From the NCBI RefSeq assembly GCF_000422085.1, contig NC_021741.1, forward strand, positions 1,736,001 to 1,800,000: a stretch of 64,000 nt of DNA. The letters are read 5' to 3'. The first letter of the stretch is position 1; the number at the start of each line of letters is the position of its first letter. Positions 29,400 through 40,223 of the stretch are shown here, one piece after another. The notes beneath the pieces were generated by a model. The model worked only from the letters and a program-made list of their open reading frames with translations, had not been told where the DNA came from and ran no database searches. The translations under genes were made by a program, and so were the position numbers. The DNA is from Serratia liquefaciens ATCC 27592 (lineage in GTDB: Bacteria > Pseudomonadota > Gammaproteobacteria > Enterobacterales > Enterobacteriaceae).

Positions 29400-30410
29400 A
29401 TGTACTACCCCCTCATCAGAAAAGCGTTGTTCCAGCTCGATCCCGAGCGTGCGCATGAATTGACTTTTCATCAGCTCCGCCGCGTCACCGGCACCCCGTT
29501 AGAATTTGTTATTCGCCAGTCTGTGCCGACCAAGCCAGTAAGCTGCATGGGGCTCTCTTTTAAAAATCCTTTGGGTTTGGCCGCCGGCCTGGATAAAGAC
29601 GGCGAGTGCATCGACGCATTCGGTGCCATGGGCTTTGGCTTTGTCGAAGTTGGCACCGTGACGCCACGCCCGCAGTCGGGCAATGATAAACCGCGTCTGT
29701 TCCGCATCGTGGAAGCGGAAGGCCTGATCAACCGAATGGGCTTTAATAACCAGGGCGTGGATAATCTGGTTGAAAACGTTAAGAAATCCCATTTCGGCGG
29801 TATTCTGGGGATTAATATCGGTAAGAATAAAGATACCCCGGTCGAGCAAGGAAAAGACGATTATCTGATCTGTATGGATAAAGTTTATCCGTATGCCGGT
29901 TATATCGCGATTAACATTTCGTCACCCAATACACCGGGGTTACGATCCTTACAGTACGGCGAAGCGTTAGACGATCTTTTGGCCGCCATTAAAAATAAGC
30001 AGCAGGAATTGCATGCGCGCCATCACAAATATGTGCCGGTGGCGGTAAAGATCGCGCCGGATCTTTCAGAAGAAGAATTGATCCAAATAGCCGATAGTTT
30101 GGTGCGCCATAATATTGATGGCGTGATCGCGACCAATACCACGCTGGATCGTAAATTGATCCAGGGGCTGAATTATTGCGAGCAAATGGGGGGCCTGAGT
30201 GGTCGTCCGCTGCAGGCGAGCAGCACCGAAGTGATCCGTCGTTTGTCGCTAGAGCTGCAAGGGCGTTTACCGATTATCGGCGTTGGCGGAATTGATTCCC
30301 TGATGGCCGCACGGGAAAAAATGGCGGCCGGTGCTTCGCTGGTACAAATTTATTCCGGATTTATCTTCAAAGGTCCGCGCCTGATTAAAGATATCGTTAA
30401 CTACATCTAA
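29400..30410 (+). CDS. pyrD: Dihydroorotate dehydrogenase (quinone), class 2
   Basis: 336 residues from the ATG at 29400 ([16 protein letters not shown]), equal to E. coli PyrD and preceded by AGGAGAG; an upstream in-frame ATG is not conserved. It oxidises dihydroorotate to orotate with transfer to quinone at the inner membrane. The N-terminal amphipathic helix, [11 protein letters not shown] (about 57-67), the catalytic Ser in NISSPNTPG (about 172-180) and GVGGIDS with the FMN phosphate-binding end are all present. Confidence 0.97.
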   Translation: MYYPLIRKALFQLDPERAHELTFHQLRRVTGTPLEFVIRQSVPTKPVSCMGLSFKNPLGLAAGLDKDGECIDAFGAMGFGFVEVGTVTPRPQSGNDKPRLFRIVEAEGLINRMGFNNQGVDNLVENVKKSHFGGILGINIGKNKDTPVEQGKDDYLICMDKVYPYAGYIAINISSPNTPGLRSLQYGEALDDLLAAIKNKQQELHARHHKYVPVAVKIAPDLSEEELIQIADSLVRHNIDGVIATNTTLDRKLIQGLNYCEQMGGLSGRPLQASSTEVIRRLSLELQGRLPIIGVGGIDSLMAAREKMAAGASLVQIYSGFIFKGPRLIKDIVNYI

Positions 30411-30429
30411 TATTTTTCCTTTCATTTTC

Positions 30430-30456
30430 AGCCGGGGGTTTATTTCTTCCCCGGCT
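30430..30456 (+). terminator. Possible pyrD terminator
   Basis: AGCCGGGG and CCCCGGCT around an 11-base T-rich loop, 19 bp after the pyrD stop. The tail CGTCTATATTTT is only moderately T rich, so it may be leaky. Confidence 0.5.
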
Positions 30457-30584
30457 CGTCTATATTTTGTCCACTAGCATAAATATCGTTCGCGGAATTA
30501 TCCGATGTTTAAGCGACTTGAGTGGTGATAAAATCACCTTTTAGGGTAAATACGGCGTGGCATGGGCAGCGAGAAGGATAAGAC

Positions 30585-31133
30585 ATGAAGATAAAACCTG
30601 ACGATAATTGGCGTTGGTATTTTGACGCCGAACACGATCGGCTAATGCTGGATTTAGCCAATGGGATGATCTTCCGCTCGCGTTTTCCTGCCAAAATGTT
30701 AACGCCGGATGCCTTTGATGAGTGTTCTTTCTGTGTGGATGACGCGGCGCTTTATTTTAATTATGAAGAGCAGTGCAAACAGATAAAGCTCAGCCATGAA
30801 CAACGCGCCGAACTGGTATTAAATGCCCTGGTGGCCTATCGCTTCCTGAAACCGCTGATGCCGAAAAGCTGGCATTTCTCGCAGCAGCATTACCCGTTGC
30901 AGCCGAAAAATGGCGAATTAGCGGCGGTGAAGGTGATGGAGAGCGGCGTTGAAGCGCGTCTGCTGGTGGTGGAAGCCGGTGATAACGCCAGCCTGTGCCT
31001 GCTGGCGCAAAACCAACTCTCCGTCGCTGGCCGCACTATGGTTCTGGGTGACGCCATCAAAGTGATGCACGATCGCCTTAAACCCTGCGCGCAAGATGAA
31101 ACCTCCGCCCCGGCTTACGACAGGGCGGTATAA
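30585..31133 (+). CDS. zapC: Cell division protein ZapC
   Basis: 182 residues (E. coli 180). The N-terminus [28 protein letters not shown] is closely conserved. ZapC is a cytoplasmic FtsZ-associated protein that promotes lateral bundling and Z-ring stability. It ends 7 bp from the convergent ycbX stop. The C-terminal half is the usual variable part. Confidence 0.93.
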   Translation: MKIKPDDNWRWYFDAEHDRLMLDLANGMIFRSRFPAKMLTPDAFDECSFCVDDAALYFNYEEQCKQIKLSHEQRAELVLNALVAYRFLKPLMPKSWHFSQQHYPLQPKNGELAAVKVMESGVEARLLVVEAGDNASLCLLAQNQLSVAGRTMVLGDAIKVMHDRLKPCAQDETSAPAYDRAV

Positions 31134-31139
31134 CGGCGA

Positions 31140-32243
31140 TTACGCCAGCGTCAAATCGCTTTTTGGAATACAGCTGCAGCAAAGGATGGTGCCATTGTTG
31201 GCTACCGCACTTTTCTTCAGCGGCGCCACTTCGCCACTGACCAAAGTGATGCGACAACTTCCGCAAATTCCCGCACGGCATGAATAAGGCACGCGGAGCC
31301 CTTGCTGTTCCAACTGCTCCAGTAAGATCTGCTGATTATTGCCGGTAAACACCGTTCCCGCGTATTCGATAGTGACGCTATGTTCACTGTCCTGCGGTGC
31401 CTGCACGCTCTCAACCACTTTTCCAGCGCCATACGGGCGTGGCGGCTTGGTGGATAACACTTCTACTCTATCGCCGACGCGGATAATACCGCTGCTGCGC
31501 GCCACCATATTCTGGCCAAAATCGATATCACCGTTATCAGCCGTGCGGAATTTCTGCAGAGTGCTCAGGGGTTCGCCGCTTGGGTGCTTGCGCCCACGTT
31601 CGGTGCTGACGGTGGTCAACACGCAGCGGCTACAGGGTTTGACCAGATCAAACATCACGTCACCGACGCGGATCACCTGCCAACCATCCTCGGCCCAGGC
31701 ATTCGCGCCGGTGACCACCAGATTGGGGCGGAACTGCTCAAGCTTGATGCTGCCGGGGCAACGCTGCTGCAAATCGTTGAATGAGGCTTCGTTGATCAGC
31801 AAATAAGGATAGCCGTCGGCGAAAGAAAGGGGGATTTCCGGGTGTTTTTTCACGCGGCGGGTCAGCTCGGGGCCAAGCCAACGCAGCTGCACTTCACGCT
31901 GGAAATAACCGCTCAGCCAGCTGTTAATCGCTGCCGGCGCAATCAGGGCGGTGAAATGATTGCCCCAAACTTCGGTCGGTTGCGCCTCAGGGGCGAAATC
32001 GCTGAAGCGGATGGCGGCGCTTTCTCCGTCCGGCGCGGTCAGGAATAGCCCATCGGGCAGCAGAGCCGGGGTGAACATCACCATTTGCGGATATTGGCGC
32101 GCGGTAATAAAGGTGCCATCCGGTTCGGTGATCATAAAGGTACGGTCGAAAGCCAATCCACTGCTGGAAGCCTGCGCGTGCGAAAGCTGCAAACCACGAA
32201 GCGATTTCACCGGATGAACGTAAATTTTCGAAAGCGTAATCAC
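31140..32243 (-). CDS. ycbX: YcbX, MOSC-domain protein with C-terminal 2Fe-2S ferredoxin
   Basis: 367 residues. It has an N-terminal MOSC-N beta barrel ([10 protein letters not shown]), a MOSC domain with the likely molybdenum-cofactor Cys in [10 protein letters not shown] (about 205-214) and a C-terminal plant-type ferredoxin with CRAGICGSC (about 318-326) and a later CSCIP. E. coli YcbX with Moco reduces N-hydroxylated base analogues, receiving electrons from CysJ. Its position between zapC and rlmL is conserved. Confidence 0.94.
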   Translation of the reverse strand: MITLSKIYVHPVKSLRGLQLSHAQASSSGLAFDRTFMITEPDGTFITARQYPQMVMFTPALLPDGLFLTAPDGESAAIRFSDFAPEAQPTEVWGNHFTALIAPAAINSWLSGYFQREVQLRWLGPELTRRVKKHPEIPLSFADGYPYLLINEASFNDLQQRCPGSIKLEQFRPNLVVTGANAWAEDGWQVIRVGDVMFDLVKPCSRCVLTTVSTERGRKHPSGEPLSTLQKFRTADNGDIDFGQNMVARSSGIIRVGDRVEVLSTKPPRPYGAGKVVESVQAPQDSEHSVTIEYAGTVFTGNNQQILLEQLEQQGLRVPYSCRAGICGSCRITLVSGEVAPLKKSAVANNGTILCCSCIPKSDLTLA

Positions 32244-32346
32244 CCTTATCCCCGTGCGATTATTAAATAGAAGGGAGCAACTTTATGACAAGCGGTCTGG
32301 ATTAGCTATAATGCGCAACAATTTTCTTTTTGGTGATAAGTACGAT

Positions 32347-34467
32347 ATGAACTCTCTGTTTGCCAGCACGGCGCGTGGACTGGAAGAACTGTTAAAAAGC
32401 GAACTGGAAGCGCTGGGCGCTCACGCCTGTAAAGTAGTGCAGGGTGGGGTACATTTTCAGGGTGACGATCGTCTTCTGTACCAAAGCTTGCTGTGGAGCC
32501 GTCTGGCCTCACGTATTTTGCTGCCGCTGAATGAATTCCGCGTGCACAGCGATCTGGATCTGTATCTGGGTGTGCAGGCGATCGACTGGACCAACATTTT
32601 CGGCGTGGATAAAACCTTCGCCGTGCATTTCAGTGGCGTGAACGAAGAGATCCGCAACAGCCAATATGGTGCGTTGAAGGTTAAGGACGCCATCGTCGAC
32701 AGCTTTACTCGCAAACTCGACCAGCGTCCGACGGTTGCGAAGCAGCAGCCGGATATTCGCGTCAATGTGTTCCTGCAGCGCGATATGGCCAGCGTAGCGC
32801 TCGATCTGAGCGGTGAAGGCCTGCATCAACGTGGCTACCGTGATTTGACCGGCCAGGCACCGCTTAAAGAGAGCCTGGCGGCGGCGATTGTGCAACGTTC
32901 CGGCTGGCAGCCGGGGACTCCGATGCTCGATCCTATGTGTGGCTCGGGGACGCTATTGATCGAGGCGGCGATGATAGCTTCCGATCGCGCTCCGGGTCTG
33001 CACCGTCAACATTGGGGCTTTACCGCCTGGAATGGCCATAACGTCGATCTGTGGCGCGAAGTGATCACCGAAGCACAGGTGCGTGCACGCCGTGGCTTGC
33101 AAGAAACCACCTCACGTTTCTTCGGTTCTGATATCGATCGTCGGGTGATTGAAATGGCGCGCGGCAATGCCCGTCGTGCAGGCGTTGCCGAACTGATTAC
33201 CTTTAACGTCAACGACGTAGCCAAACTGACCAATCCACTGCCGGAAGGCCCGACGGGCACCGTAGTGTGCAACCCGCCGTACGGCGAGCGTCTGGAAAGT
33301 GAACCGGCGCTGATCGCCTTGCACAATATGCTGGGCCGCATCATGAAGAGCGCATTCGGCGGCTGGCAGTTGTCATTGTTCAGCGCATCGCCGGAACTGC
33401 TGAGCTGCCTGCAGCTGCGTGCCGAACGCCAGTTCAAGGCCAAAAATGGCCCGCTGGACTGCGTGCAGAAAAATTACCAACTGGCGGAAAACCCACAGGG
33501 CTCCGGCGGTATTCAGGTCGCGGAAGATTTTGCCAACCGCCTGCGCAAGAACCTGAAGAAGCTCGACAAGTGGGCCAAACAGCAGGGCATTGAATGCTAT
33601 CGCCTGTATGATGCTGACCTGCCGGAATACAACGTGGCGGTAGACCGCTACGGCAGCAAGGTGGTGGTACAAGAGTATGCGCCGCCGAAAACCATCGATG
33701 CGCAGAAAGCGCGTCAACGTCTGTTCGATGTGATCAATGCCACGCTGGCGGTGCTGGAATTGCCGTCCAATCAGCTGATCCTGAAAACCCGTGAGCGTCA
33801 GAAAGGCAAAAACCAGTATGAAAAACTGGCGCAGAAGGGCGAGTTCCTGCTGGTGGAAGAGTTTAACGCCAAGCTGTGGGTGAACCTGACTGACTATCTC
33901 GATACCGGCCTGTTCCTCGACCACCGCATTGCTCGCCGCATGCTGGGTGAGATGAGCAAGGGCAAAGACTTCCTCAACCTGTTCGCCTATACCGGCACCG
34001 CCAGCGTACACGCCGGATTGGGTGGTGCGCGCAGTACCACCACGGTGGATATGTCGCGTACCTATCTCGAATGGGCTGAGAAAAACCTGCGCGTTAACGG
34101 CCTGACCGGCAAACAGCACAGATTGATCCATGCGGATTGCCTGTCATGGCTGCAAAATGCCGACGAACAATTCGACGTGATCTTTATCGATCCGCCGACC
34201 TTCTCCAACTCCAAGCGGATGGAGAACACTTTTGACGTTCAGCGCGATCACCTGGTGCTGATGCAAGATTTGAAACGGTTGCTGCGTCGTAACGGGACCA
34301 TCATGTTCTCGAACAACAAGCGCGGTTTCCAGATGGATATGGCCGGTCTGAGCGCCCTGGGTCTGGAGGCGAAAGAAATTACCGCCCAGACGCAGTCGCA
34401 GGACTTTGCCCGTAACCGTCAAATTCATAACTGCTGGCTGGTTACCCACGCCGGCGAAGGAAAATAA
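32347..34467 (+). CDS. rlmL: 23S rRNA methyltransferase RlmKL (m2G2445, m7G2069)
   Basis: 706 residues from the ATG at 32347 ([16 protein letters not shown]), matching the E. coli start. A THUMP RNA-binding domain (about 45-155) is followed by the RlmL methyltransferase ([22 protein letters not shown]) and a fused C-terminal RlmK Rossmann domain ([28 protein letters not shown]). It acts on 23S rRNA during 50S assembly. It overlaps nothing and is followed six bases later by uup. Confidence 0.96.
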   Translation: MNSLFASTARGLEELLKSELEALGAHACKVVQGGVHFQGDDRLLYQSLLWSRLASRILLPLNEFRVHSDLDLYLGVQAIDWTNIFGVDKTFAVHFSGVNEEIRNSQYGALKVKDAIVDSFTRKLDQRPTVAKQQPDIRVNVFLQRDMASVALDLSGEGLHQRGYRDLTGQAPLKESLAAAIVQRSGWQPGTPMLDPMCGSGTLLIEAAMIASDRAPGLHRQHWGFTAWNGHNVDLWREVITEAQVRARRGLQETTSRFFGSDIDRRVIEMARGNARRAGVAELITFNVNDVAKLTNPLPEGPTGTVVCNPPYGERLESEPALIALHNMLGRIMKSAFGGWQLSLFSASPELLSCLQLRAERQFKAKNGPLDCVQKNYQLAENPQGSGGIQVAEDFANRLRKNLKKLDKWAKQQGIECYRLYDADLPEYNVAVDRYGSKVVVQEYAPPKTIDAQKARQRLFDVINATLAVLELPSNQLILKTRERQKGKNQYEKLAQKGEFLLVEEFNAKLWVNLTDYLDTGLFLDHRIARRMLGEMSKGKDFLNLFAYTGTASVHAGLGGARSTTTVDMSRTYLEWAEKNLRVNGLTGKQHRLIHADCLSWLQNADEQFDVIFIDPPTFSNSKRMENTFDVQRDHLVLMQDLKRLLRRNGTIMFSNNKRGFQMDMAGLSALGLEAKEITAQTQSQDFARNRQIHNCWLVTHAGEGK

Positions 34468-34472
34468 TTACT

Positions 34473-36377
34473 ATGTCGTTAATCAGCATGTCCGGTGCCT
34501 GGCTGTCCTTCAGCGATGCGCCGCTTTTAGATAACACCGAAATTCATATTGAAGACAACGAACGCGTTTGTCTGGTTGGGCGTAATGGCGCCGGTAAATC
34601 CACGCTGTTGAAGATCCTCGGTAAAGAAATTCCGCTGGACGATGGCCGGGTGATTTACGAGCAAGATCTGATCGTTGCGCGTCTGCAACAGGATCCCCCG
34701 CGCAATATCGGCGGGACAGTATTCGATTTCGTGGCCGAAGGCGTGGCCGAACAGGCGGAACACCTGAAGGCCTATCACGCGATTTCGCACCTGGTGGAAA
34801 CCGATCCGAGCGAAAAAAACCTGACGCGTATGGCGCAGATTATGGAGATCCTCGATCACCAGGGGCTTTGGCAGCTCGACAGCCGCATCAGCGAAGTGCT
34901 GTTGCAGCTGGGCCTGAACGGGGACGCGGAGCTTTCCTCGCTTTCCGGCGGTTGGCTGCGTAAAGCGGCGCTGGGGCGCGCGCTGGTCAGCTCTCCACGC
35001 GTATTGCTGCTGGACGAACCGACCAACCACCTGGACATTACCACCATCGACTGGCTGGAAGGCTTCCTGAAAGAGTTCCAGGGCAGCATCGTGTTCATTT
35101 CCCACGACCGTTCCTTTATCCGCAACATGGCTACGCGCATTGTCGATCTCGACCGTGGCAAGCTGGTGTCCTGGCCGGGCAATTATGATCTGTATCTGCT
35201 GAGCAAAGAAGAAGCGCTGCGGGTAGAAGAGCTGCAAAACGCCGAATTCGACCGCAAGCTGGCGCAGGAAGAAGTGTGGATCCGTCAGGGCATCAAGGCG
35301 CGTCGTACCCGTAACGAAGGCCGCGTACGTGCGCTGAAGGCGTTACGTAACGAGCGTTCAGAACGTCGTGAAGTGATGGGCACCGCCAAAATGCAGGTTG
35401 AAGAAGCGGTACGCTCCGGCAAGATCGTGTTCGAGATGGAAGACGTCAACTATCAGGTCGGCGGCAAAGTGCTGGTGCGCAATTTCTCCGCTCAGGTACA
35501 GCGCGGCGACAAGATTGCCCTGGTCGGTCCGAACGGCTGCGGCAAGACGACCTTGCTGAAGCTGATGCTTGGCCAGTTGAAGGCCGACAGCGGTCGCGTA
35601 CACTGCGGCACCAAGCTTGAAGTGGCCTACTTCGACCAGCACCGCGCCGAACTGGATCCGGAACGTACGGTGATGGACAACCTGGCAGAAGGCAAGCAGG
35701 AGGTGATGGTCAATGGCCGTTCCCGCCACGTACTGGGTTATCTGCAGGACTTCCTGTTCCACCCGAAACGCGCCATGACGCCGGTGAAAGCATTGTCAGG
35801 CGGCGAGCGTAACCGTCTGTTGCTGGCCAAGCTGTTCCTGAAGCCAAGCAACTTATTGATTCTCGATGAACCAACCAACGATCTTGACGTCGAAACGCTG
35901 GAGCTGCTGGAAGAGTTGATCGATGGCTATCAGGGCACCGTGCTGCTGGTGAGCCACGATCGTCAATTCGTCGACAACTCCGTGACCGAGTGCTGGATCT
36001 TTGAAGGCAACGGCGAGATCAGCACCTTTGTCGGCGGTTATTACGATGCACACCATCAGCGCGCAACGGCAAAACCTATTCGTCAGGTCGCGGCTGAACA
36101 GAATAAACCGGCGGCGGAGAAAAAGGCTGAACAGCCCAAGAAACCGGCGGTTAAACTGAGCTATAACTTGTTACGCGAACTGGAACAGTTGCCGCAACGC
36201 CTTGAACAGCTGGAAGCGGAAATTGAAGCACTGCAGGCGCAAATGAGCGATGCTGATTTCTTCACGCGCCCTCACAGCGAAACACAACAGGTGTTGACGG
36301 CGCTGGCCGCCGCCGAAGGGGCGTTGGAAGAAGCCTTCGCCCGTTGGGAAGAGTTGGAAGCGATGAAAAACGGCTAA
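34473..36377 (+). CDS. uup: ABC-F ATPase Uup
   Basis: 634 residues with two nucleotide-binding domains and no membrane segment. First: GRNGAGKST, LSGGWLRKAALGRAL, LLLDEPTNHLD; second: GPNGCGKTT, LSGGERNRLLLAK, LILDEPTNDLD. A C-terminal coiled-coil DNA-binding region (about 565-634) is typical of Uup. It is thought to affect ribosome rescue/translation and transposon excision. It lies 5 bp after rlmL, so the two are likely co-transcribed. Confidence 0.95.
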   Translation: MSLISMSGAWLSFSDAPLLDNTEIHIEDNERVCLVGRNGAGKSTLLKILGKEIPLDDGRVIYEQDLIVARLQQDPPRNIGGTVFDFVAEGVAEQAEHLKAYHAISHLVETDPSEKNLTRMAQIMEILDHQGLWQLDSRISEVLLQLGLNGDAELSSLSGGWLRKAALGRALVSSPRVLLLDEPTNHLDITTIDWLEGFLKEFQGSIVFISHDRSFIRNMATRIVDLDRGKLVSWPGNYDLYLLSKEEALRVEELQNAEFDRKLAQEEVWIRQGIKARRTRNEGRVRALKALRNERSERREVMGTAKMQVEEAVRSGKIVFEMEDVNYQVGGKVLVRNFSAQVQRGDKIALVGPNGCGKTTLLKLMLGQLKADSGRVHCGTKLEVAYFDQHRAELDPERTVMDNLAEGKQEVMVNGRSRHVLGYLQDFLFHPKRAMTPVKALSGGERNRLLLAKLFLKPSNLLILDEPTNDLDVETLELLEELIDGYQGTVLLVSHDRQFVDNSVTECWIFEGNGEISTFVGGYYDAHHQRATAKPIRQVAAEQNKPAAEKKAEQPKKPAVKLSYNLLRELEQLPQRLEQLEAEIEALQAQMSDADFFTRPHSETQQVLTALAAAEGALEEAFARWEELEAMKNG

Positions 36378-36385
36378 CCGTTGAG

Positions 36386-36417
36386 AATACCGTCCGCGCG
36401 CTGCTGCGGACGGTATT
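36386..36417. other. 12-bp perfect stem-loop between uup and pqiA
   Basis: AATACCGTCCGC and GCGGACGGTATT flank an eight-base loop. There is no T-tract; it ends 34 bp before the pqiA start, so it may be a processing or attenuation element in a long transcript. Confidence 0.45.
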
Positions 36418-36451
36418 GCCGTACCGGTGAGCGACGTTGTTAAGGAGGATT

Positions 36452-37768
36452 ATGGTGTGTTCCCACGAGAATCACGAGCAGCACAGTCACGCAACACACG
36501 CAAAACAGCAACAGGACAATCTGATGCTGTGTCCACAATGCGACATGTTGGTGGCGTTGCCGCCGCTGGCATATGGTTCAAAAGCGGTATGCCCGCGTTG
36601 TAAAACGACCCTCAGCTCCCGCTGGCAGGAACCGCGCAAGCGGCCAATTGGCTATGCCCTCAGCGCATTGTTCATGCTGCTGCTGGCGAATATTTTCCCG
36701 TTTATCAATATGCGCGTTGCCGGCCTCGGTAACGAAATCAAACTGATCCAGATCCCGCAGGTGATGGTGGCGGAAGACTACGCCAGCATGGCCACGTTGT
36801 TTATGGTGTTCGTACAGTTGATCCCTGCATTCTGCATGGTGGCGATCATTGTGCTGTGTGCCCGAGTGCGTATCCCCCTTGGCCTGAAAGAGTGGATGGC
36901 CAAGATGCTGTTCCAGTTTAAAACCTGGTGCATGGTGGAGATTTTCCTCGCAGGGGTGTTGGTCAGCTTCGTCAAGCTGATGGCCTATGGCGATATCGGC
37001 ATCGGCAGCAGCTTTGTGCCTTATTGCCTGTTCTGCCTGCTGCAGGTGCGTGCCTTCCAATGTGTCGATCGCCGCTGGTTATGGAATGACATTGAACCTG
37101 CACCGCGGCTGGATCGTCCAATGCAGGTTGGGCACATCGGGTTGCGCCAGGGCCTGCGCTCTTGCCAATGCTGTACGGCGATTCTGCCGGCCGAGATGAC
37201 CCGTTGCCCGCGTTGCCACACCAAAGGTTATGTCCGTCGTCGCCACAGTTTGCAATGGACATTGGCACTGCTTGTCACCTCTATCATGCTGTATATTCCG
37301 GCTAATCTGCTGCCTATTATGGTTACCGAAGCCCTGGGCAACAAAATCACCTCTACCATCATGGCCGGGGTGATCCTGCTGTGGGGCGAGGGATCTTATC
37401 CGGTGGCGATGGTGATCTTCATCGCCAGCATCATGGTGCCGTCGTTGAAAATGTTGGCGATTGGCTGGTTGTGCTGGGATGCTAACGGCAGGCATAAACC
37501 CCGGGCTGATAGCGAACGGATGCACCTGATTTATGAAGTGGTTGAATTCGTTGGCCGCTGGTCAATGATCGACGTGTTTGTGATTGCCGTGCTTTCGGCA
37601 TTGGTACGGATGGGACAATTGATGAGTATTTATCCTGCTACTGGCGCACTGCTGTTCGCCATGGTGGTGATCCTCACTATGTTTGCTGCCATGACGTTTG
37701 ACCCCCGGCTGACCTGGGATCGCGTAAATGAAACAATAAAAAAGGAGCCGCAAGGTGACGGAAAATAA
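36452..37768 (+). CDS. pqiA: PqiA inner-membrane protein of the Pqi lipid-transport system
   Basis: About 438 residues. Two copies of a PqiA unit, each a four-cysteine ribbon (CPQCDML...CPRCKTTL near residues 27-50 and CQCCTAIL...CPRCHTKG near 230-255) followed by about four membrane helices. PqiA is the membrane partner of the MCE protein PqiB and the lipoprotein PqiC. AAGGAGG lies three bases before the ATG at 36452; GTG at 36455 has better spacing and cannot be excluded. Overlaps pqiB by 14 bp. Confidence 0.93.
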   Translation: MVCSHENHEQHSHATHAKQQQDNLMLCPQCDMLVALPPLAYGSKAVCPRCKTTLSSRWQEPRKRPIGYALSALFMLLLANIFPFINMRVAGLGNEIKLIQIPQVMVAEDYASMATLFMVFVQLIPAFCMVAIIVLCARVRIPLGLKEWMAKMLFQFKTWCMVEIFLAGVLVSFVKLMAYGDIGIGSSFVPYCLFCLLQVRAFQCVDRRWLWNDIEPAPRLDRPMQVGHIGLRQGLRSCQCCTAILPAEMTRCPRCHTKGYVRRRHSLQWTLALLVTSIMLYIPANLLPIMVTEALGNKITSTIMAGVILLWGEGSYPVAMVIFIASIMVPSLKMLAIGWLCWDANGRHKPRADSERMHLIYEVVEFVGRWSMIDVFVIAVLSALVRMGQLMSIYPATGALLFAMVVILTMFAAMTFDPRLTWDRVNETIKKEPQGDGK

Positions 37769-39398
37769 TCATAGCGTCGCGGACGTTGAAAAGATCAAGC
37801 GCTGGTCGCCGGTGTGGATTATCCCCATCGTCACTGCGCTGATCGGCGCCTGGATCCTGTTTTACCATTTTAGCCACCAGGGGCCTCAGGTGACGCTGGT
37901 CACCACAACCGCTGAAGGGCTGGAGGCGGGTAAAACCAAAATCACCAGCCGTAGCGTTGACGTCGGTGTAGTGGAAACCGTGACCCTGAGCGATGACCTG
38001 AGCAAGGTGGTGGTGCAGGCTCGGTTAAACTCCGGCATGGAGAAATTGCTGCGCGAGGATACCGCCTTCTGGGTGGTGAAACCGCAGATTGGCCGTGAAG
38101 GCATTTCCGGTCTGGGTACGTTGCTGTCTGGGGCTTACATCGAGCTGCAGCCGGGCAAAAAAGGTAAAGAGAAAAACGATTACCAACTGCTGGATGCACC
38201 ACCGTTGGCTTCTCCGGACGCCAAAGGTTTGCGCATCATACTGGACAGTGAGAAATCGGGTCAGTTGAATGCCGGCGATCCGGTATTGTTCCGTGGCTAC
38301 CGCGTTGGCTCGGTAGAGACCAGCTATTTTGATCCGAAAATGCGCGCCATGCGCTATCAGCTGTTCGTCTCCGCTCCTTACGACCAACTGGTGACCAGCA
38401 ACGTTCGCTTCTGGAAAGACAGCGGCGTGGCCTTCGACATGTCCGCGCAGGGGATGCGGGTAGAAATGGGATCCCTGGCTACGCTGTTCAGCGGTGGCGT
38501 CAGCTTTGACGTGCCGGACGGTTGGGATCGCGGTGAGCAGGTAAAAGAGAAAACCGAATATCAGCTGTTCGATAACCAACGCAGCATCCAGGATTCGTTG
38601 TACACCGTACACAAAGATTACCTGATGTTCTTCTCCGACTCGATCCGTGGCCTGCAGCCGGGTGCGCCAGTTGAGTTCCGCGGTATCCGTTTGGGGACCG
38701 TGGCGCAAGTACCATTCTATAAAGAAGGTATGATGCAGCGTCTGGATAACGACTACCGGATCCCGGTGCTGATCCGCATCGAACCCGATCGTTTCCAAAA
38801 ACAGTTGGGCGGCAATTTCGATATTGAAGGCCATCTGAAAGATGCTGAATCTCGCGGTATGCGTGCTGCGCTGAAATCTGCCAACCTGTTAACCGGTTCA
38901 CTGTATATCGATCTGGATTTCTATCCGCAGGAGAAACCGTGGAAAGGGCCGCGTGAGCTGTTTGGTTATCCGTTGATGCCGACCACCAGCGGCGGTTTGG
39001 CGCAGATCCAACAGAAACTGATGCAGACCTTGGATAAGATCAACGCGATGCCATTGAATCCGATGATCAACGAAGCGACCAAGACCCTGGCGGAAAGTCA
39101 GAAAACCATGAAGTCGACGCAACAGACCATGAAATCGTTGAACGACATCATCGCCAGTAAAGAGATGAAGGCACTGCCGCAGGATATGCAAAAAACGCTG
39201 CAGGAGCTGAATCGCAGCATGAAAGGCTTCCAGCCAGGTTCACCGGCCTACAACAAGATGGTCGGCGATATGCAACGTCTCGATCAGGTGCTGCGTGAGT
39301 TGCAGCCAGTGCTGCGCACCCTGAATGAAAAGAGCAACGCGCTGGTATTTGAAGCCGCGGGCAGTAACGATCCTCAGCCGAAGAAGGCCAATAAATGA
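37755..39398 (+). CDS. pqiB: PqiB, triple-MCE transport protein
   Basis: 547 residues from a GTG start with AAGGAG upstream. One N-terminal membrane helix (about 17-38) anchors three MCE domains, of which ARLNSGMEKLL/GISGLGTLLSGAYIELQPG marks the first, then a long C-terminal helix that forms the tunnel spanning the periplasm. It moves lipids between the membranes with PqiA and PqiC. It overlaps the end of pqiA and overlaps pqiC by four bases. Confidence 0.95.
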   Translation: MTENNHSVADVEKIKRWSPVWIIPIVTALIGAWILFYHFSHQGPQVTLVTTTAEGLEAGKTKITSRSVDVGVVETVTLSDDLSKVVVQARLNSGMEKLLREDTAFWVVKPQIGREGISGLGTLLSGAYIELQPGKKGKEKNDYQLLDAPPLASPDAKGLRIILDSEKSGQLNAGDPVLFRGYRVGSVETSYFDPKMRAMRYQLFVSAPYDQLVTSNVRFWKDSGVAFDMSAQGMRVEMGSLATLFSGGVSFDVPDGWDRGEQVKEKTEYQLFDNQRSIQDSLYTVHKDYLMFFSDSIRGLQPGAPVEFRGIRLGTVAQVPFYKEGMMQRLDNDYRIPVLIRIEPDRFQKQLGGNFDIEGHLKDAESRGMRAALKSANLLTGSLYIDLDFYPQEKPWKGPRELFGYPLMPTTSGGLAQIQQKLMQTLDKINAMPLNPMINEATKTLAESQKTMKSTQQTMKSLNDIIASKEMKALPQDMQKTLQELNRSMKGFQPGSPAYNKMVGDMQRLDQVLRELQPVLRTLNEKSNALVFEAAGSNDPQPKKANK

Positions 39399-39952
39399 TG
39401 AAATGGATTCCTGTAGCCCTGGCGCTGGTACTCAGCGCCTGTAGCAGCACACCACAGAAAACCTACTACCAACTGCCGGCGCTGGGTGTGCCGACACAGG
39501 TGAGCGGCGGTGAGACTTCTCGCCAACTGTGGTTGGAACACGTCACCGTGGCGGATTATCTGGCGCAGAACGGCGTGGTTTATCAAACCAATGATGTGCA
39601 GTACGTTATTGCTCAGAATAACCTGTGGGCCAGCCCGCTCGACCAGCAGCTGCAGCAAACGCTGGTCACTAACCTGAGCAGCGCATTGCCGGGCTGGGTG
39701 GTCTCCTCCCAGCCGATGAGCAGCGATCAGGATGTGTTGAACGTGACGGTCAGCGGTTTCCATGGTCGTTTTGATGGCAAGGCGATTATTCGTGGCGAAT
39801 GGGTGCTGAGTCATCAAGGCAAGCTGACCAAACGGCCATTCAGCCTGGAGCTGAAACAGGGCGAGGATGGTTACGATGCGTTAGTCCGTACCCTGGCGCA
39901 AGGCTGGCAGCAAGAGGCGCAGTCCATCGCCTCGCAGGCCGGTCGTTTTTAG
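39395..39952 (+). CDS. pqiC: PqiC (YmbA) outer-membrane lipoprotein
   Basis: 185 residues. The signal peptide ends in a lipobox LSAC (Cys at about 17); the following Ser-Ser suits the outer membrane. The ABC-auxiliary lipoprotein domain (DUF330) includes YQLPALGVPTQ and LWLEHVTVADYL. It completes the pqiABC operon as the outer-membrane receiver for PqiB. Start overlaps the pqiB stop (ATGA). Confidence 0.94.
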   Translation: MMKWIPVALALVLSACSSTPQKTYYQLPALGVPTQVSGGETSRQLWLEHVTVADYLAQNGVVYQTNDVQYVIAQNNLWASPLDQQLQQTLVTNLSSALPGWVVSSQPMSSDQDVLNVTVSGFHGRFDGKAIIRGEWVLSHQGKLTKRPFSLELKQGEDGYDALVRTLAQGWQQEAQSIASQAGRF

Positions 39953-39976
39953 TCATAATTTGGACTAAAAAGGTCT

Positions 39977-40030
39977 AATCCCTTCCGATGAAAAATATTA
40001 AAACTTTTCGTCGGGAGGGATTTTTATTTT
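39977..40030 (+). terminator. pqiABC terminator
   Basis: AATCCCTTCCGATGAAAA pairs with TTTTCGTCGGGAGGGATT (two wobble pairs) around a short A/T loop and runs into TTTTATTTT. Confidence 0.85.
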
Positions 40031-40162
40031 ATTTCAATCAGTTAACCTCTTCCTCGGCATATCAGCCACTTAGCCAATTCTGCGTGTGTAGCTCACAAAT
40101 ATGACATTGGCGTGAATTTTGCGCATTGATCTTCCCTTCATTTAGCGCTATTGCTTATACGT

Positions 40163-40181
40163 GGCTGCACAAAAAGCAGCC
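40163..40181 (+). promoter_or_regulatory. Stem-loop in the rmf leader
   Basis: GGCTGC and GCAGCC flank ACAAAAA, 42 bp upstream of the rmf start, within the expected 5' untranslated region. A structured leader would suit the long-lived stationary-phase rmf message; the role is inference. Confidence 0.4.
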
Positions 40182-40223
40182 ATTGTTTTCTTTCCACCAG
40201 ACCAAATATGAGGGAAACGAGGC

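Noticed and set aside
40078..40100. CRP site in the rmf promoter region (GTGTAGCTCACA)
   Set aside because: The TCACA half lacks a matching TGTGA at the correct spacing.
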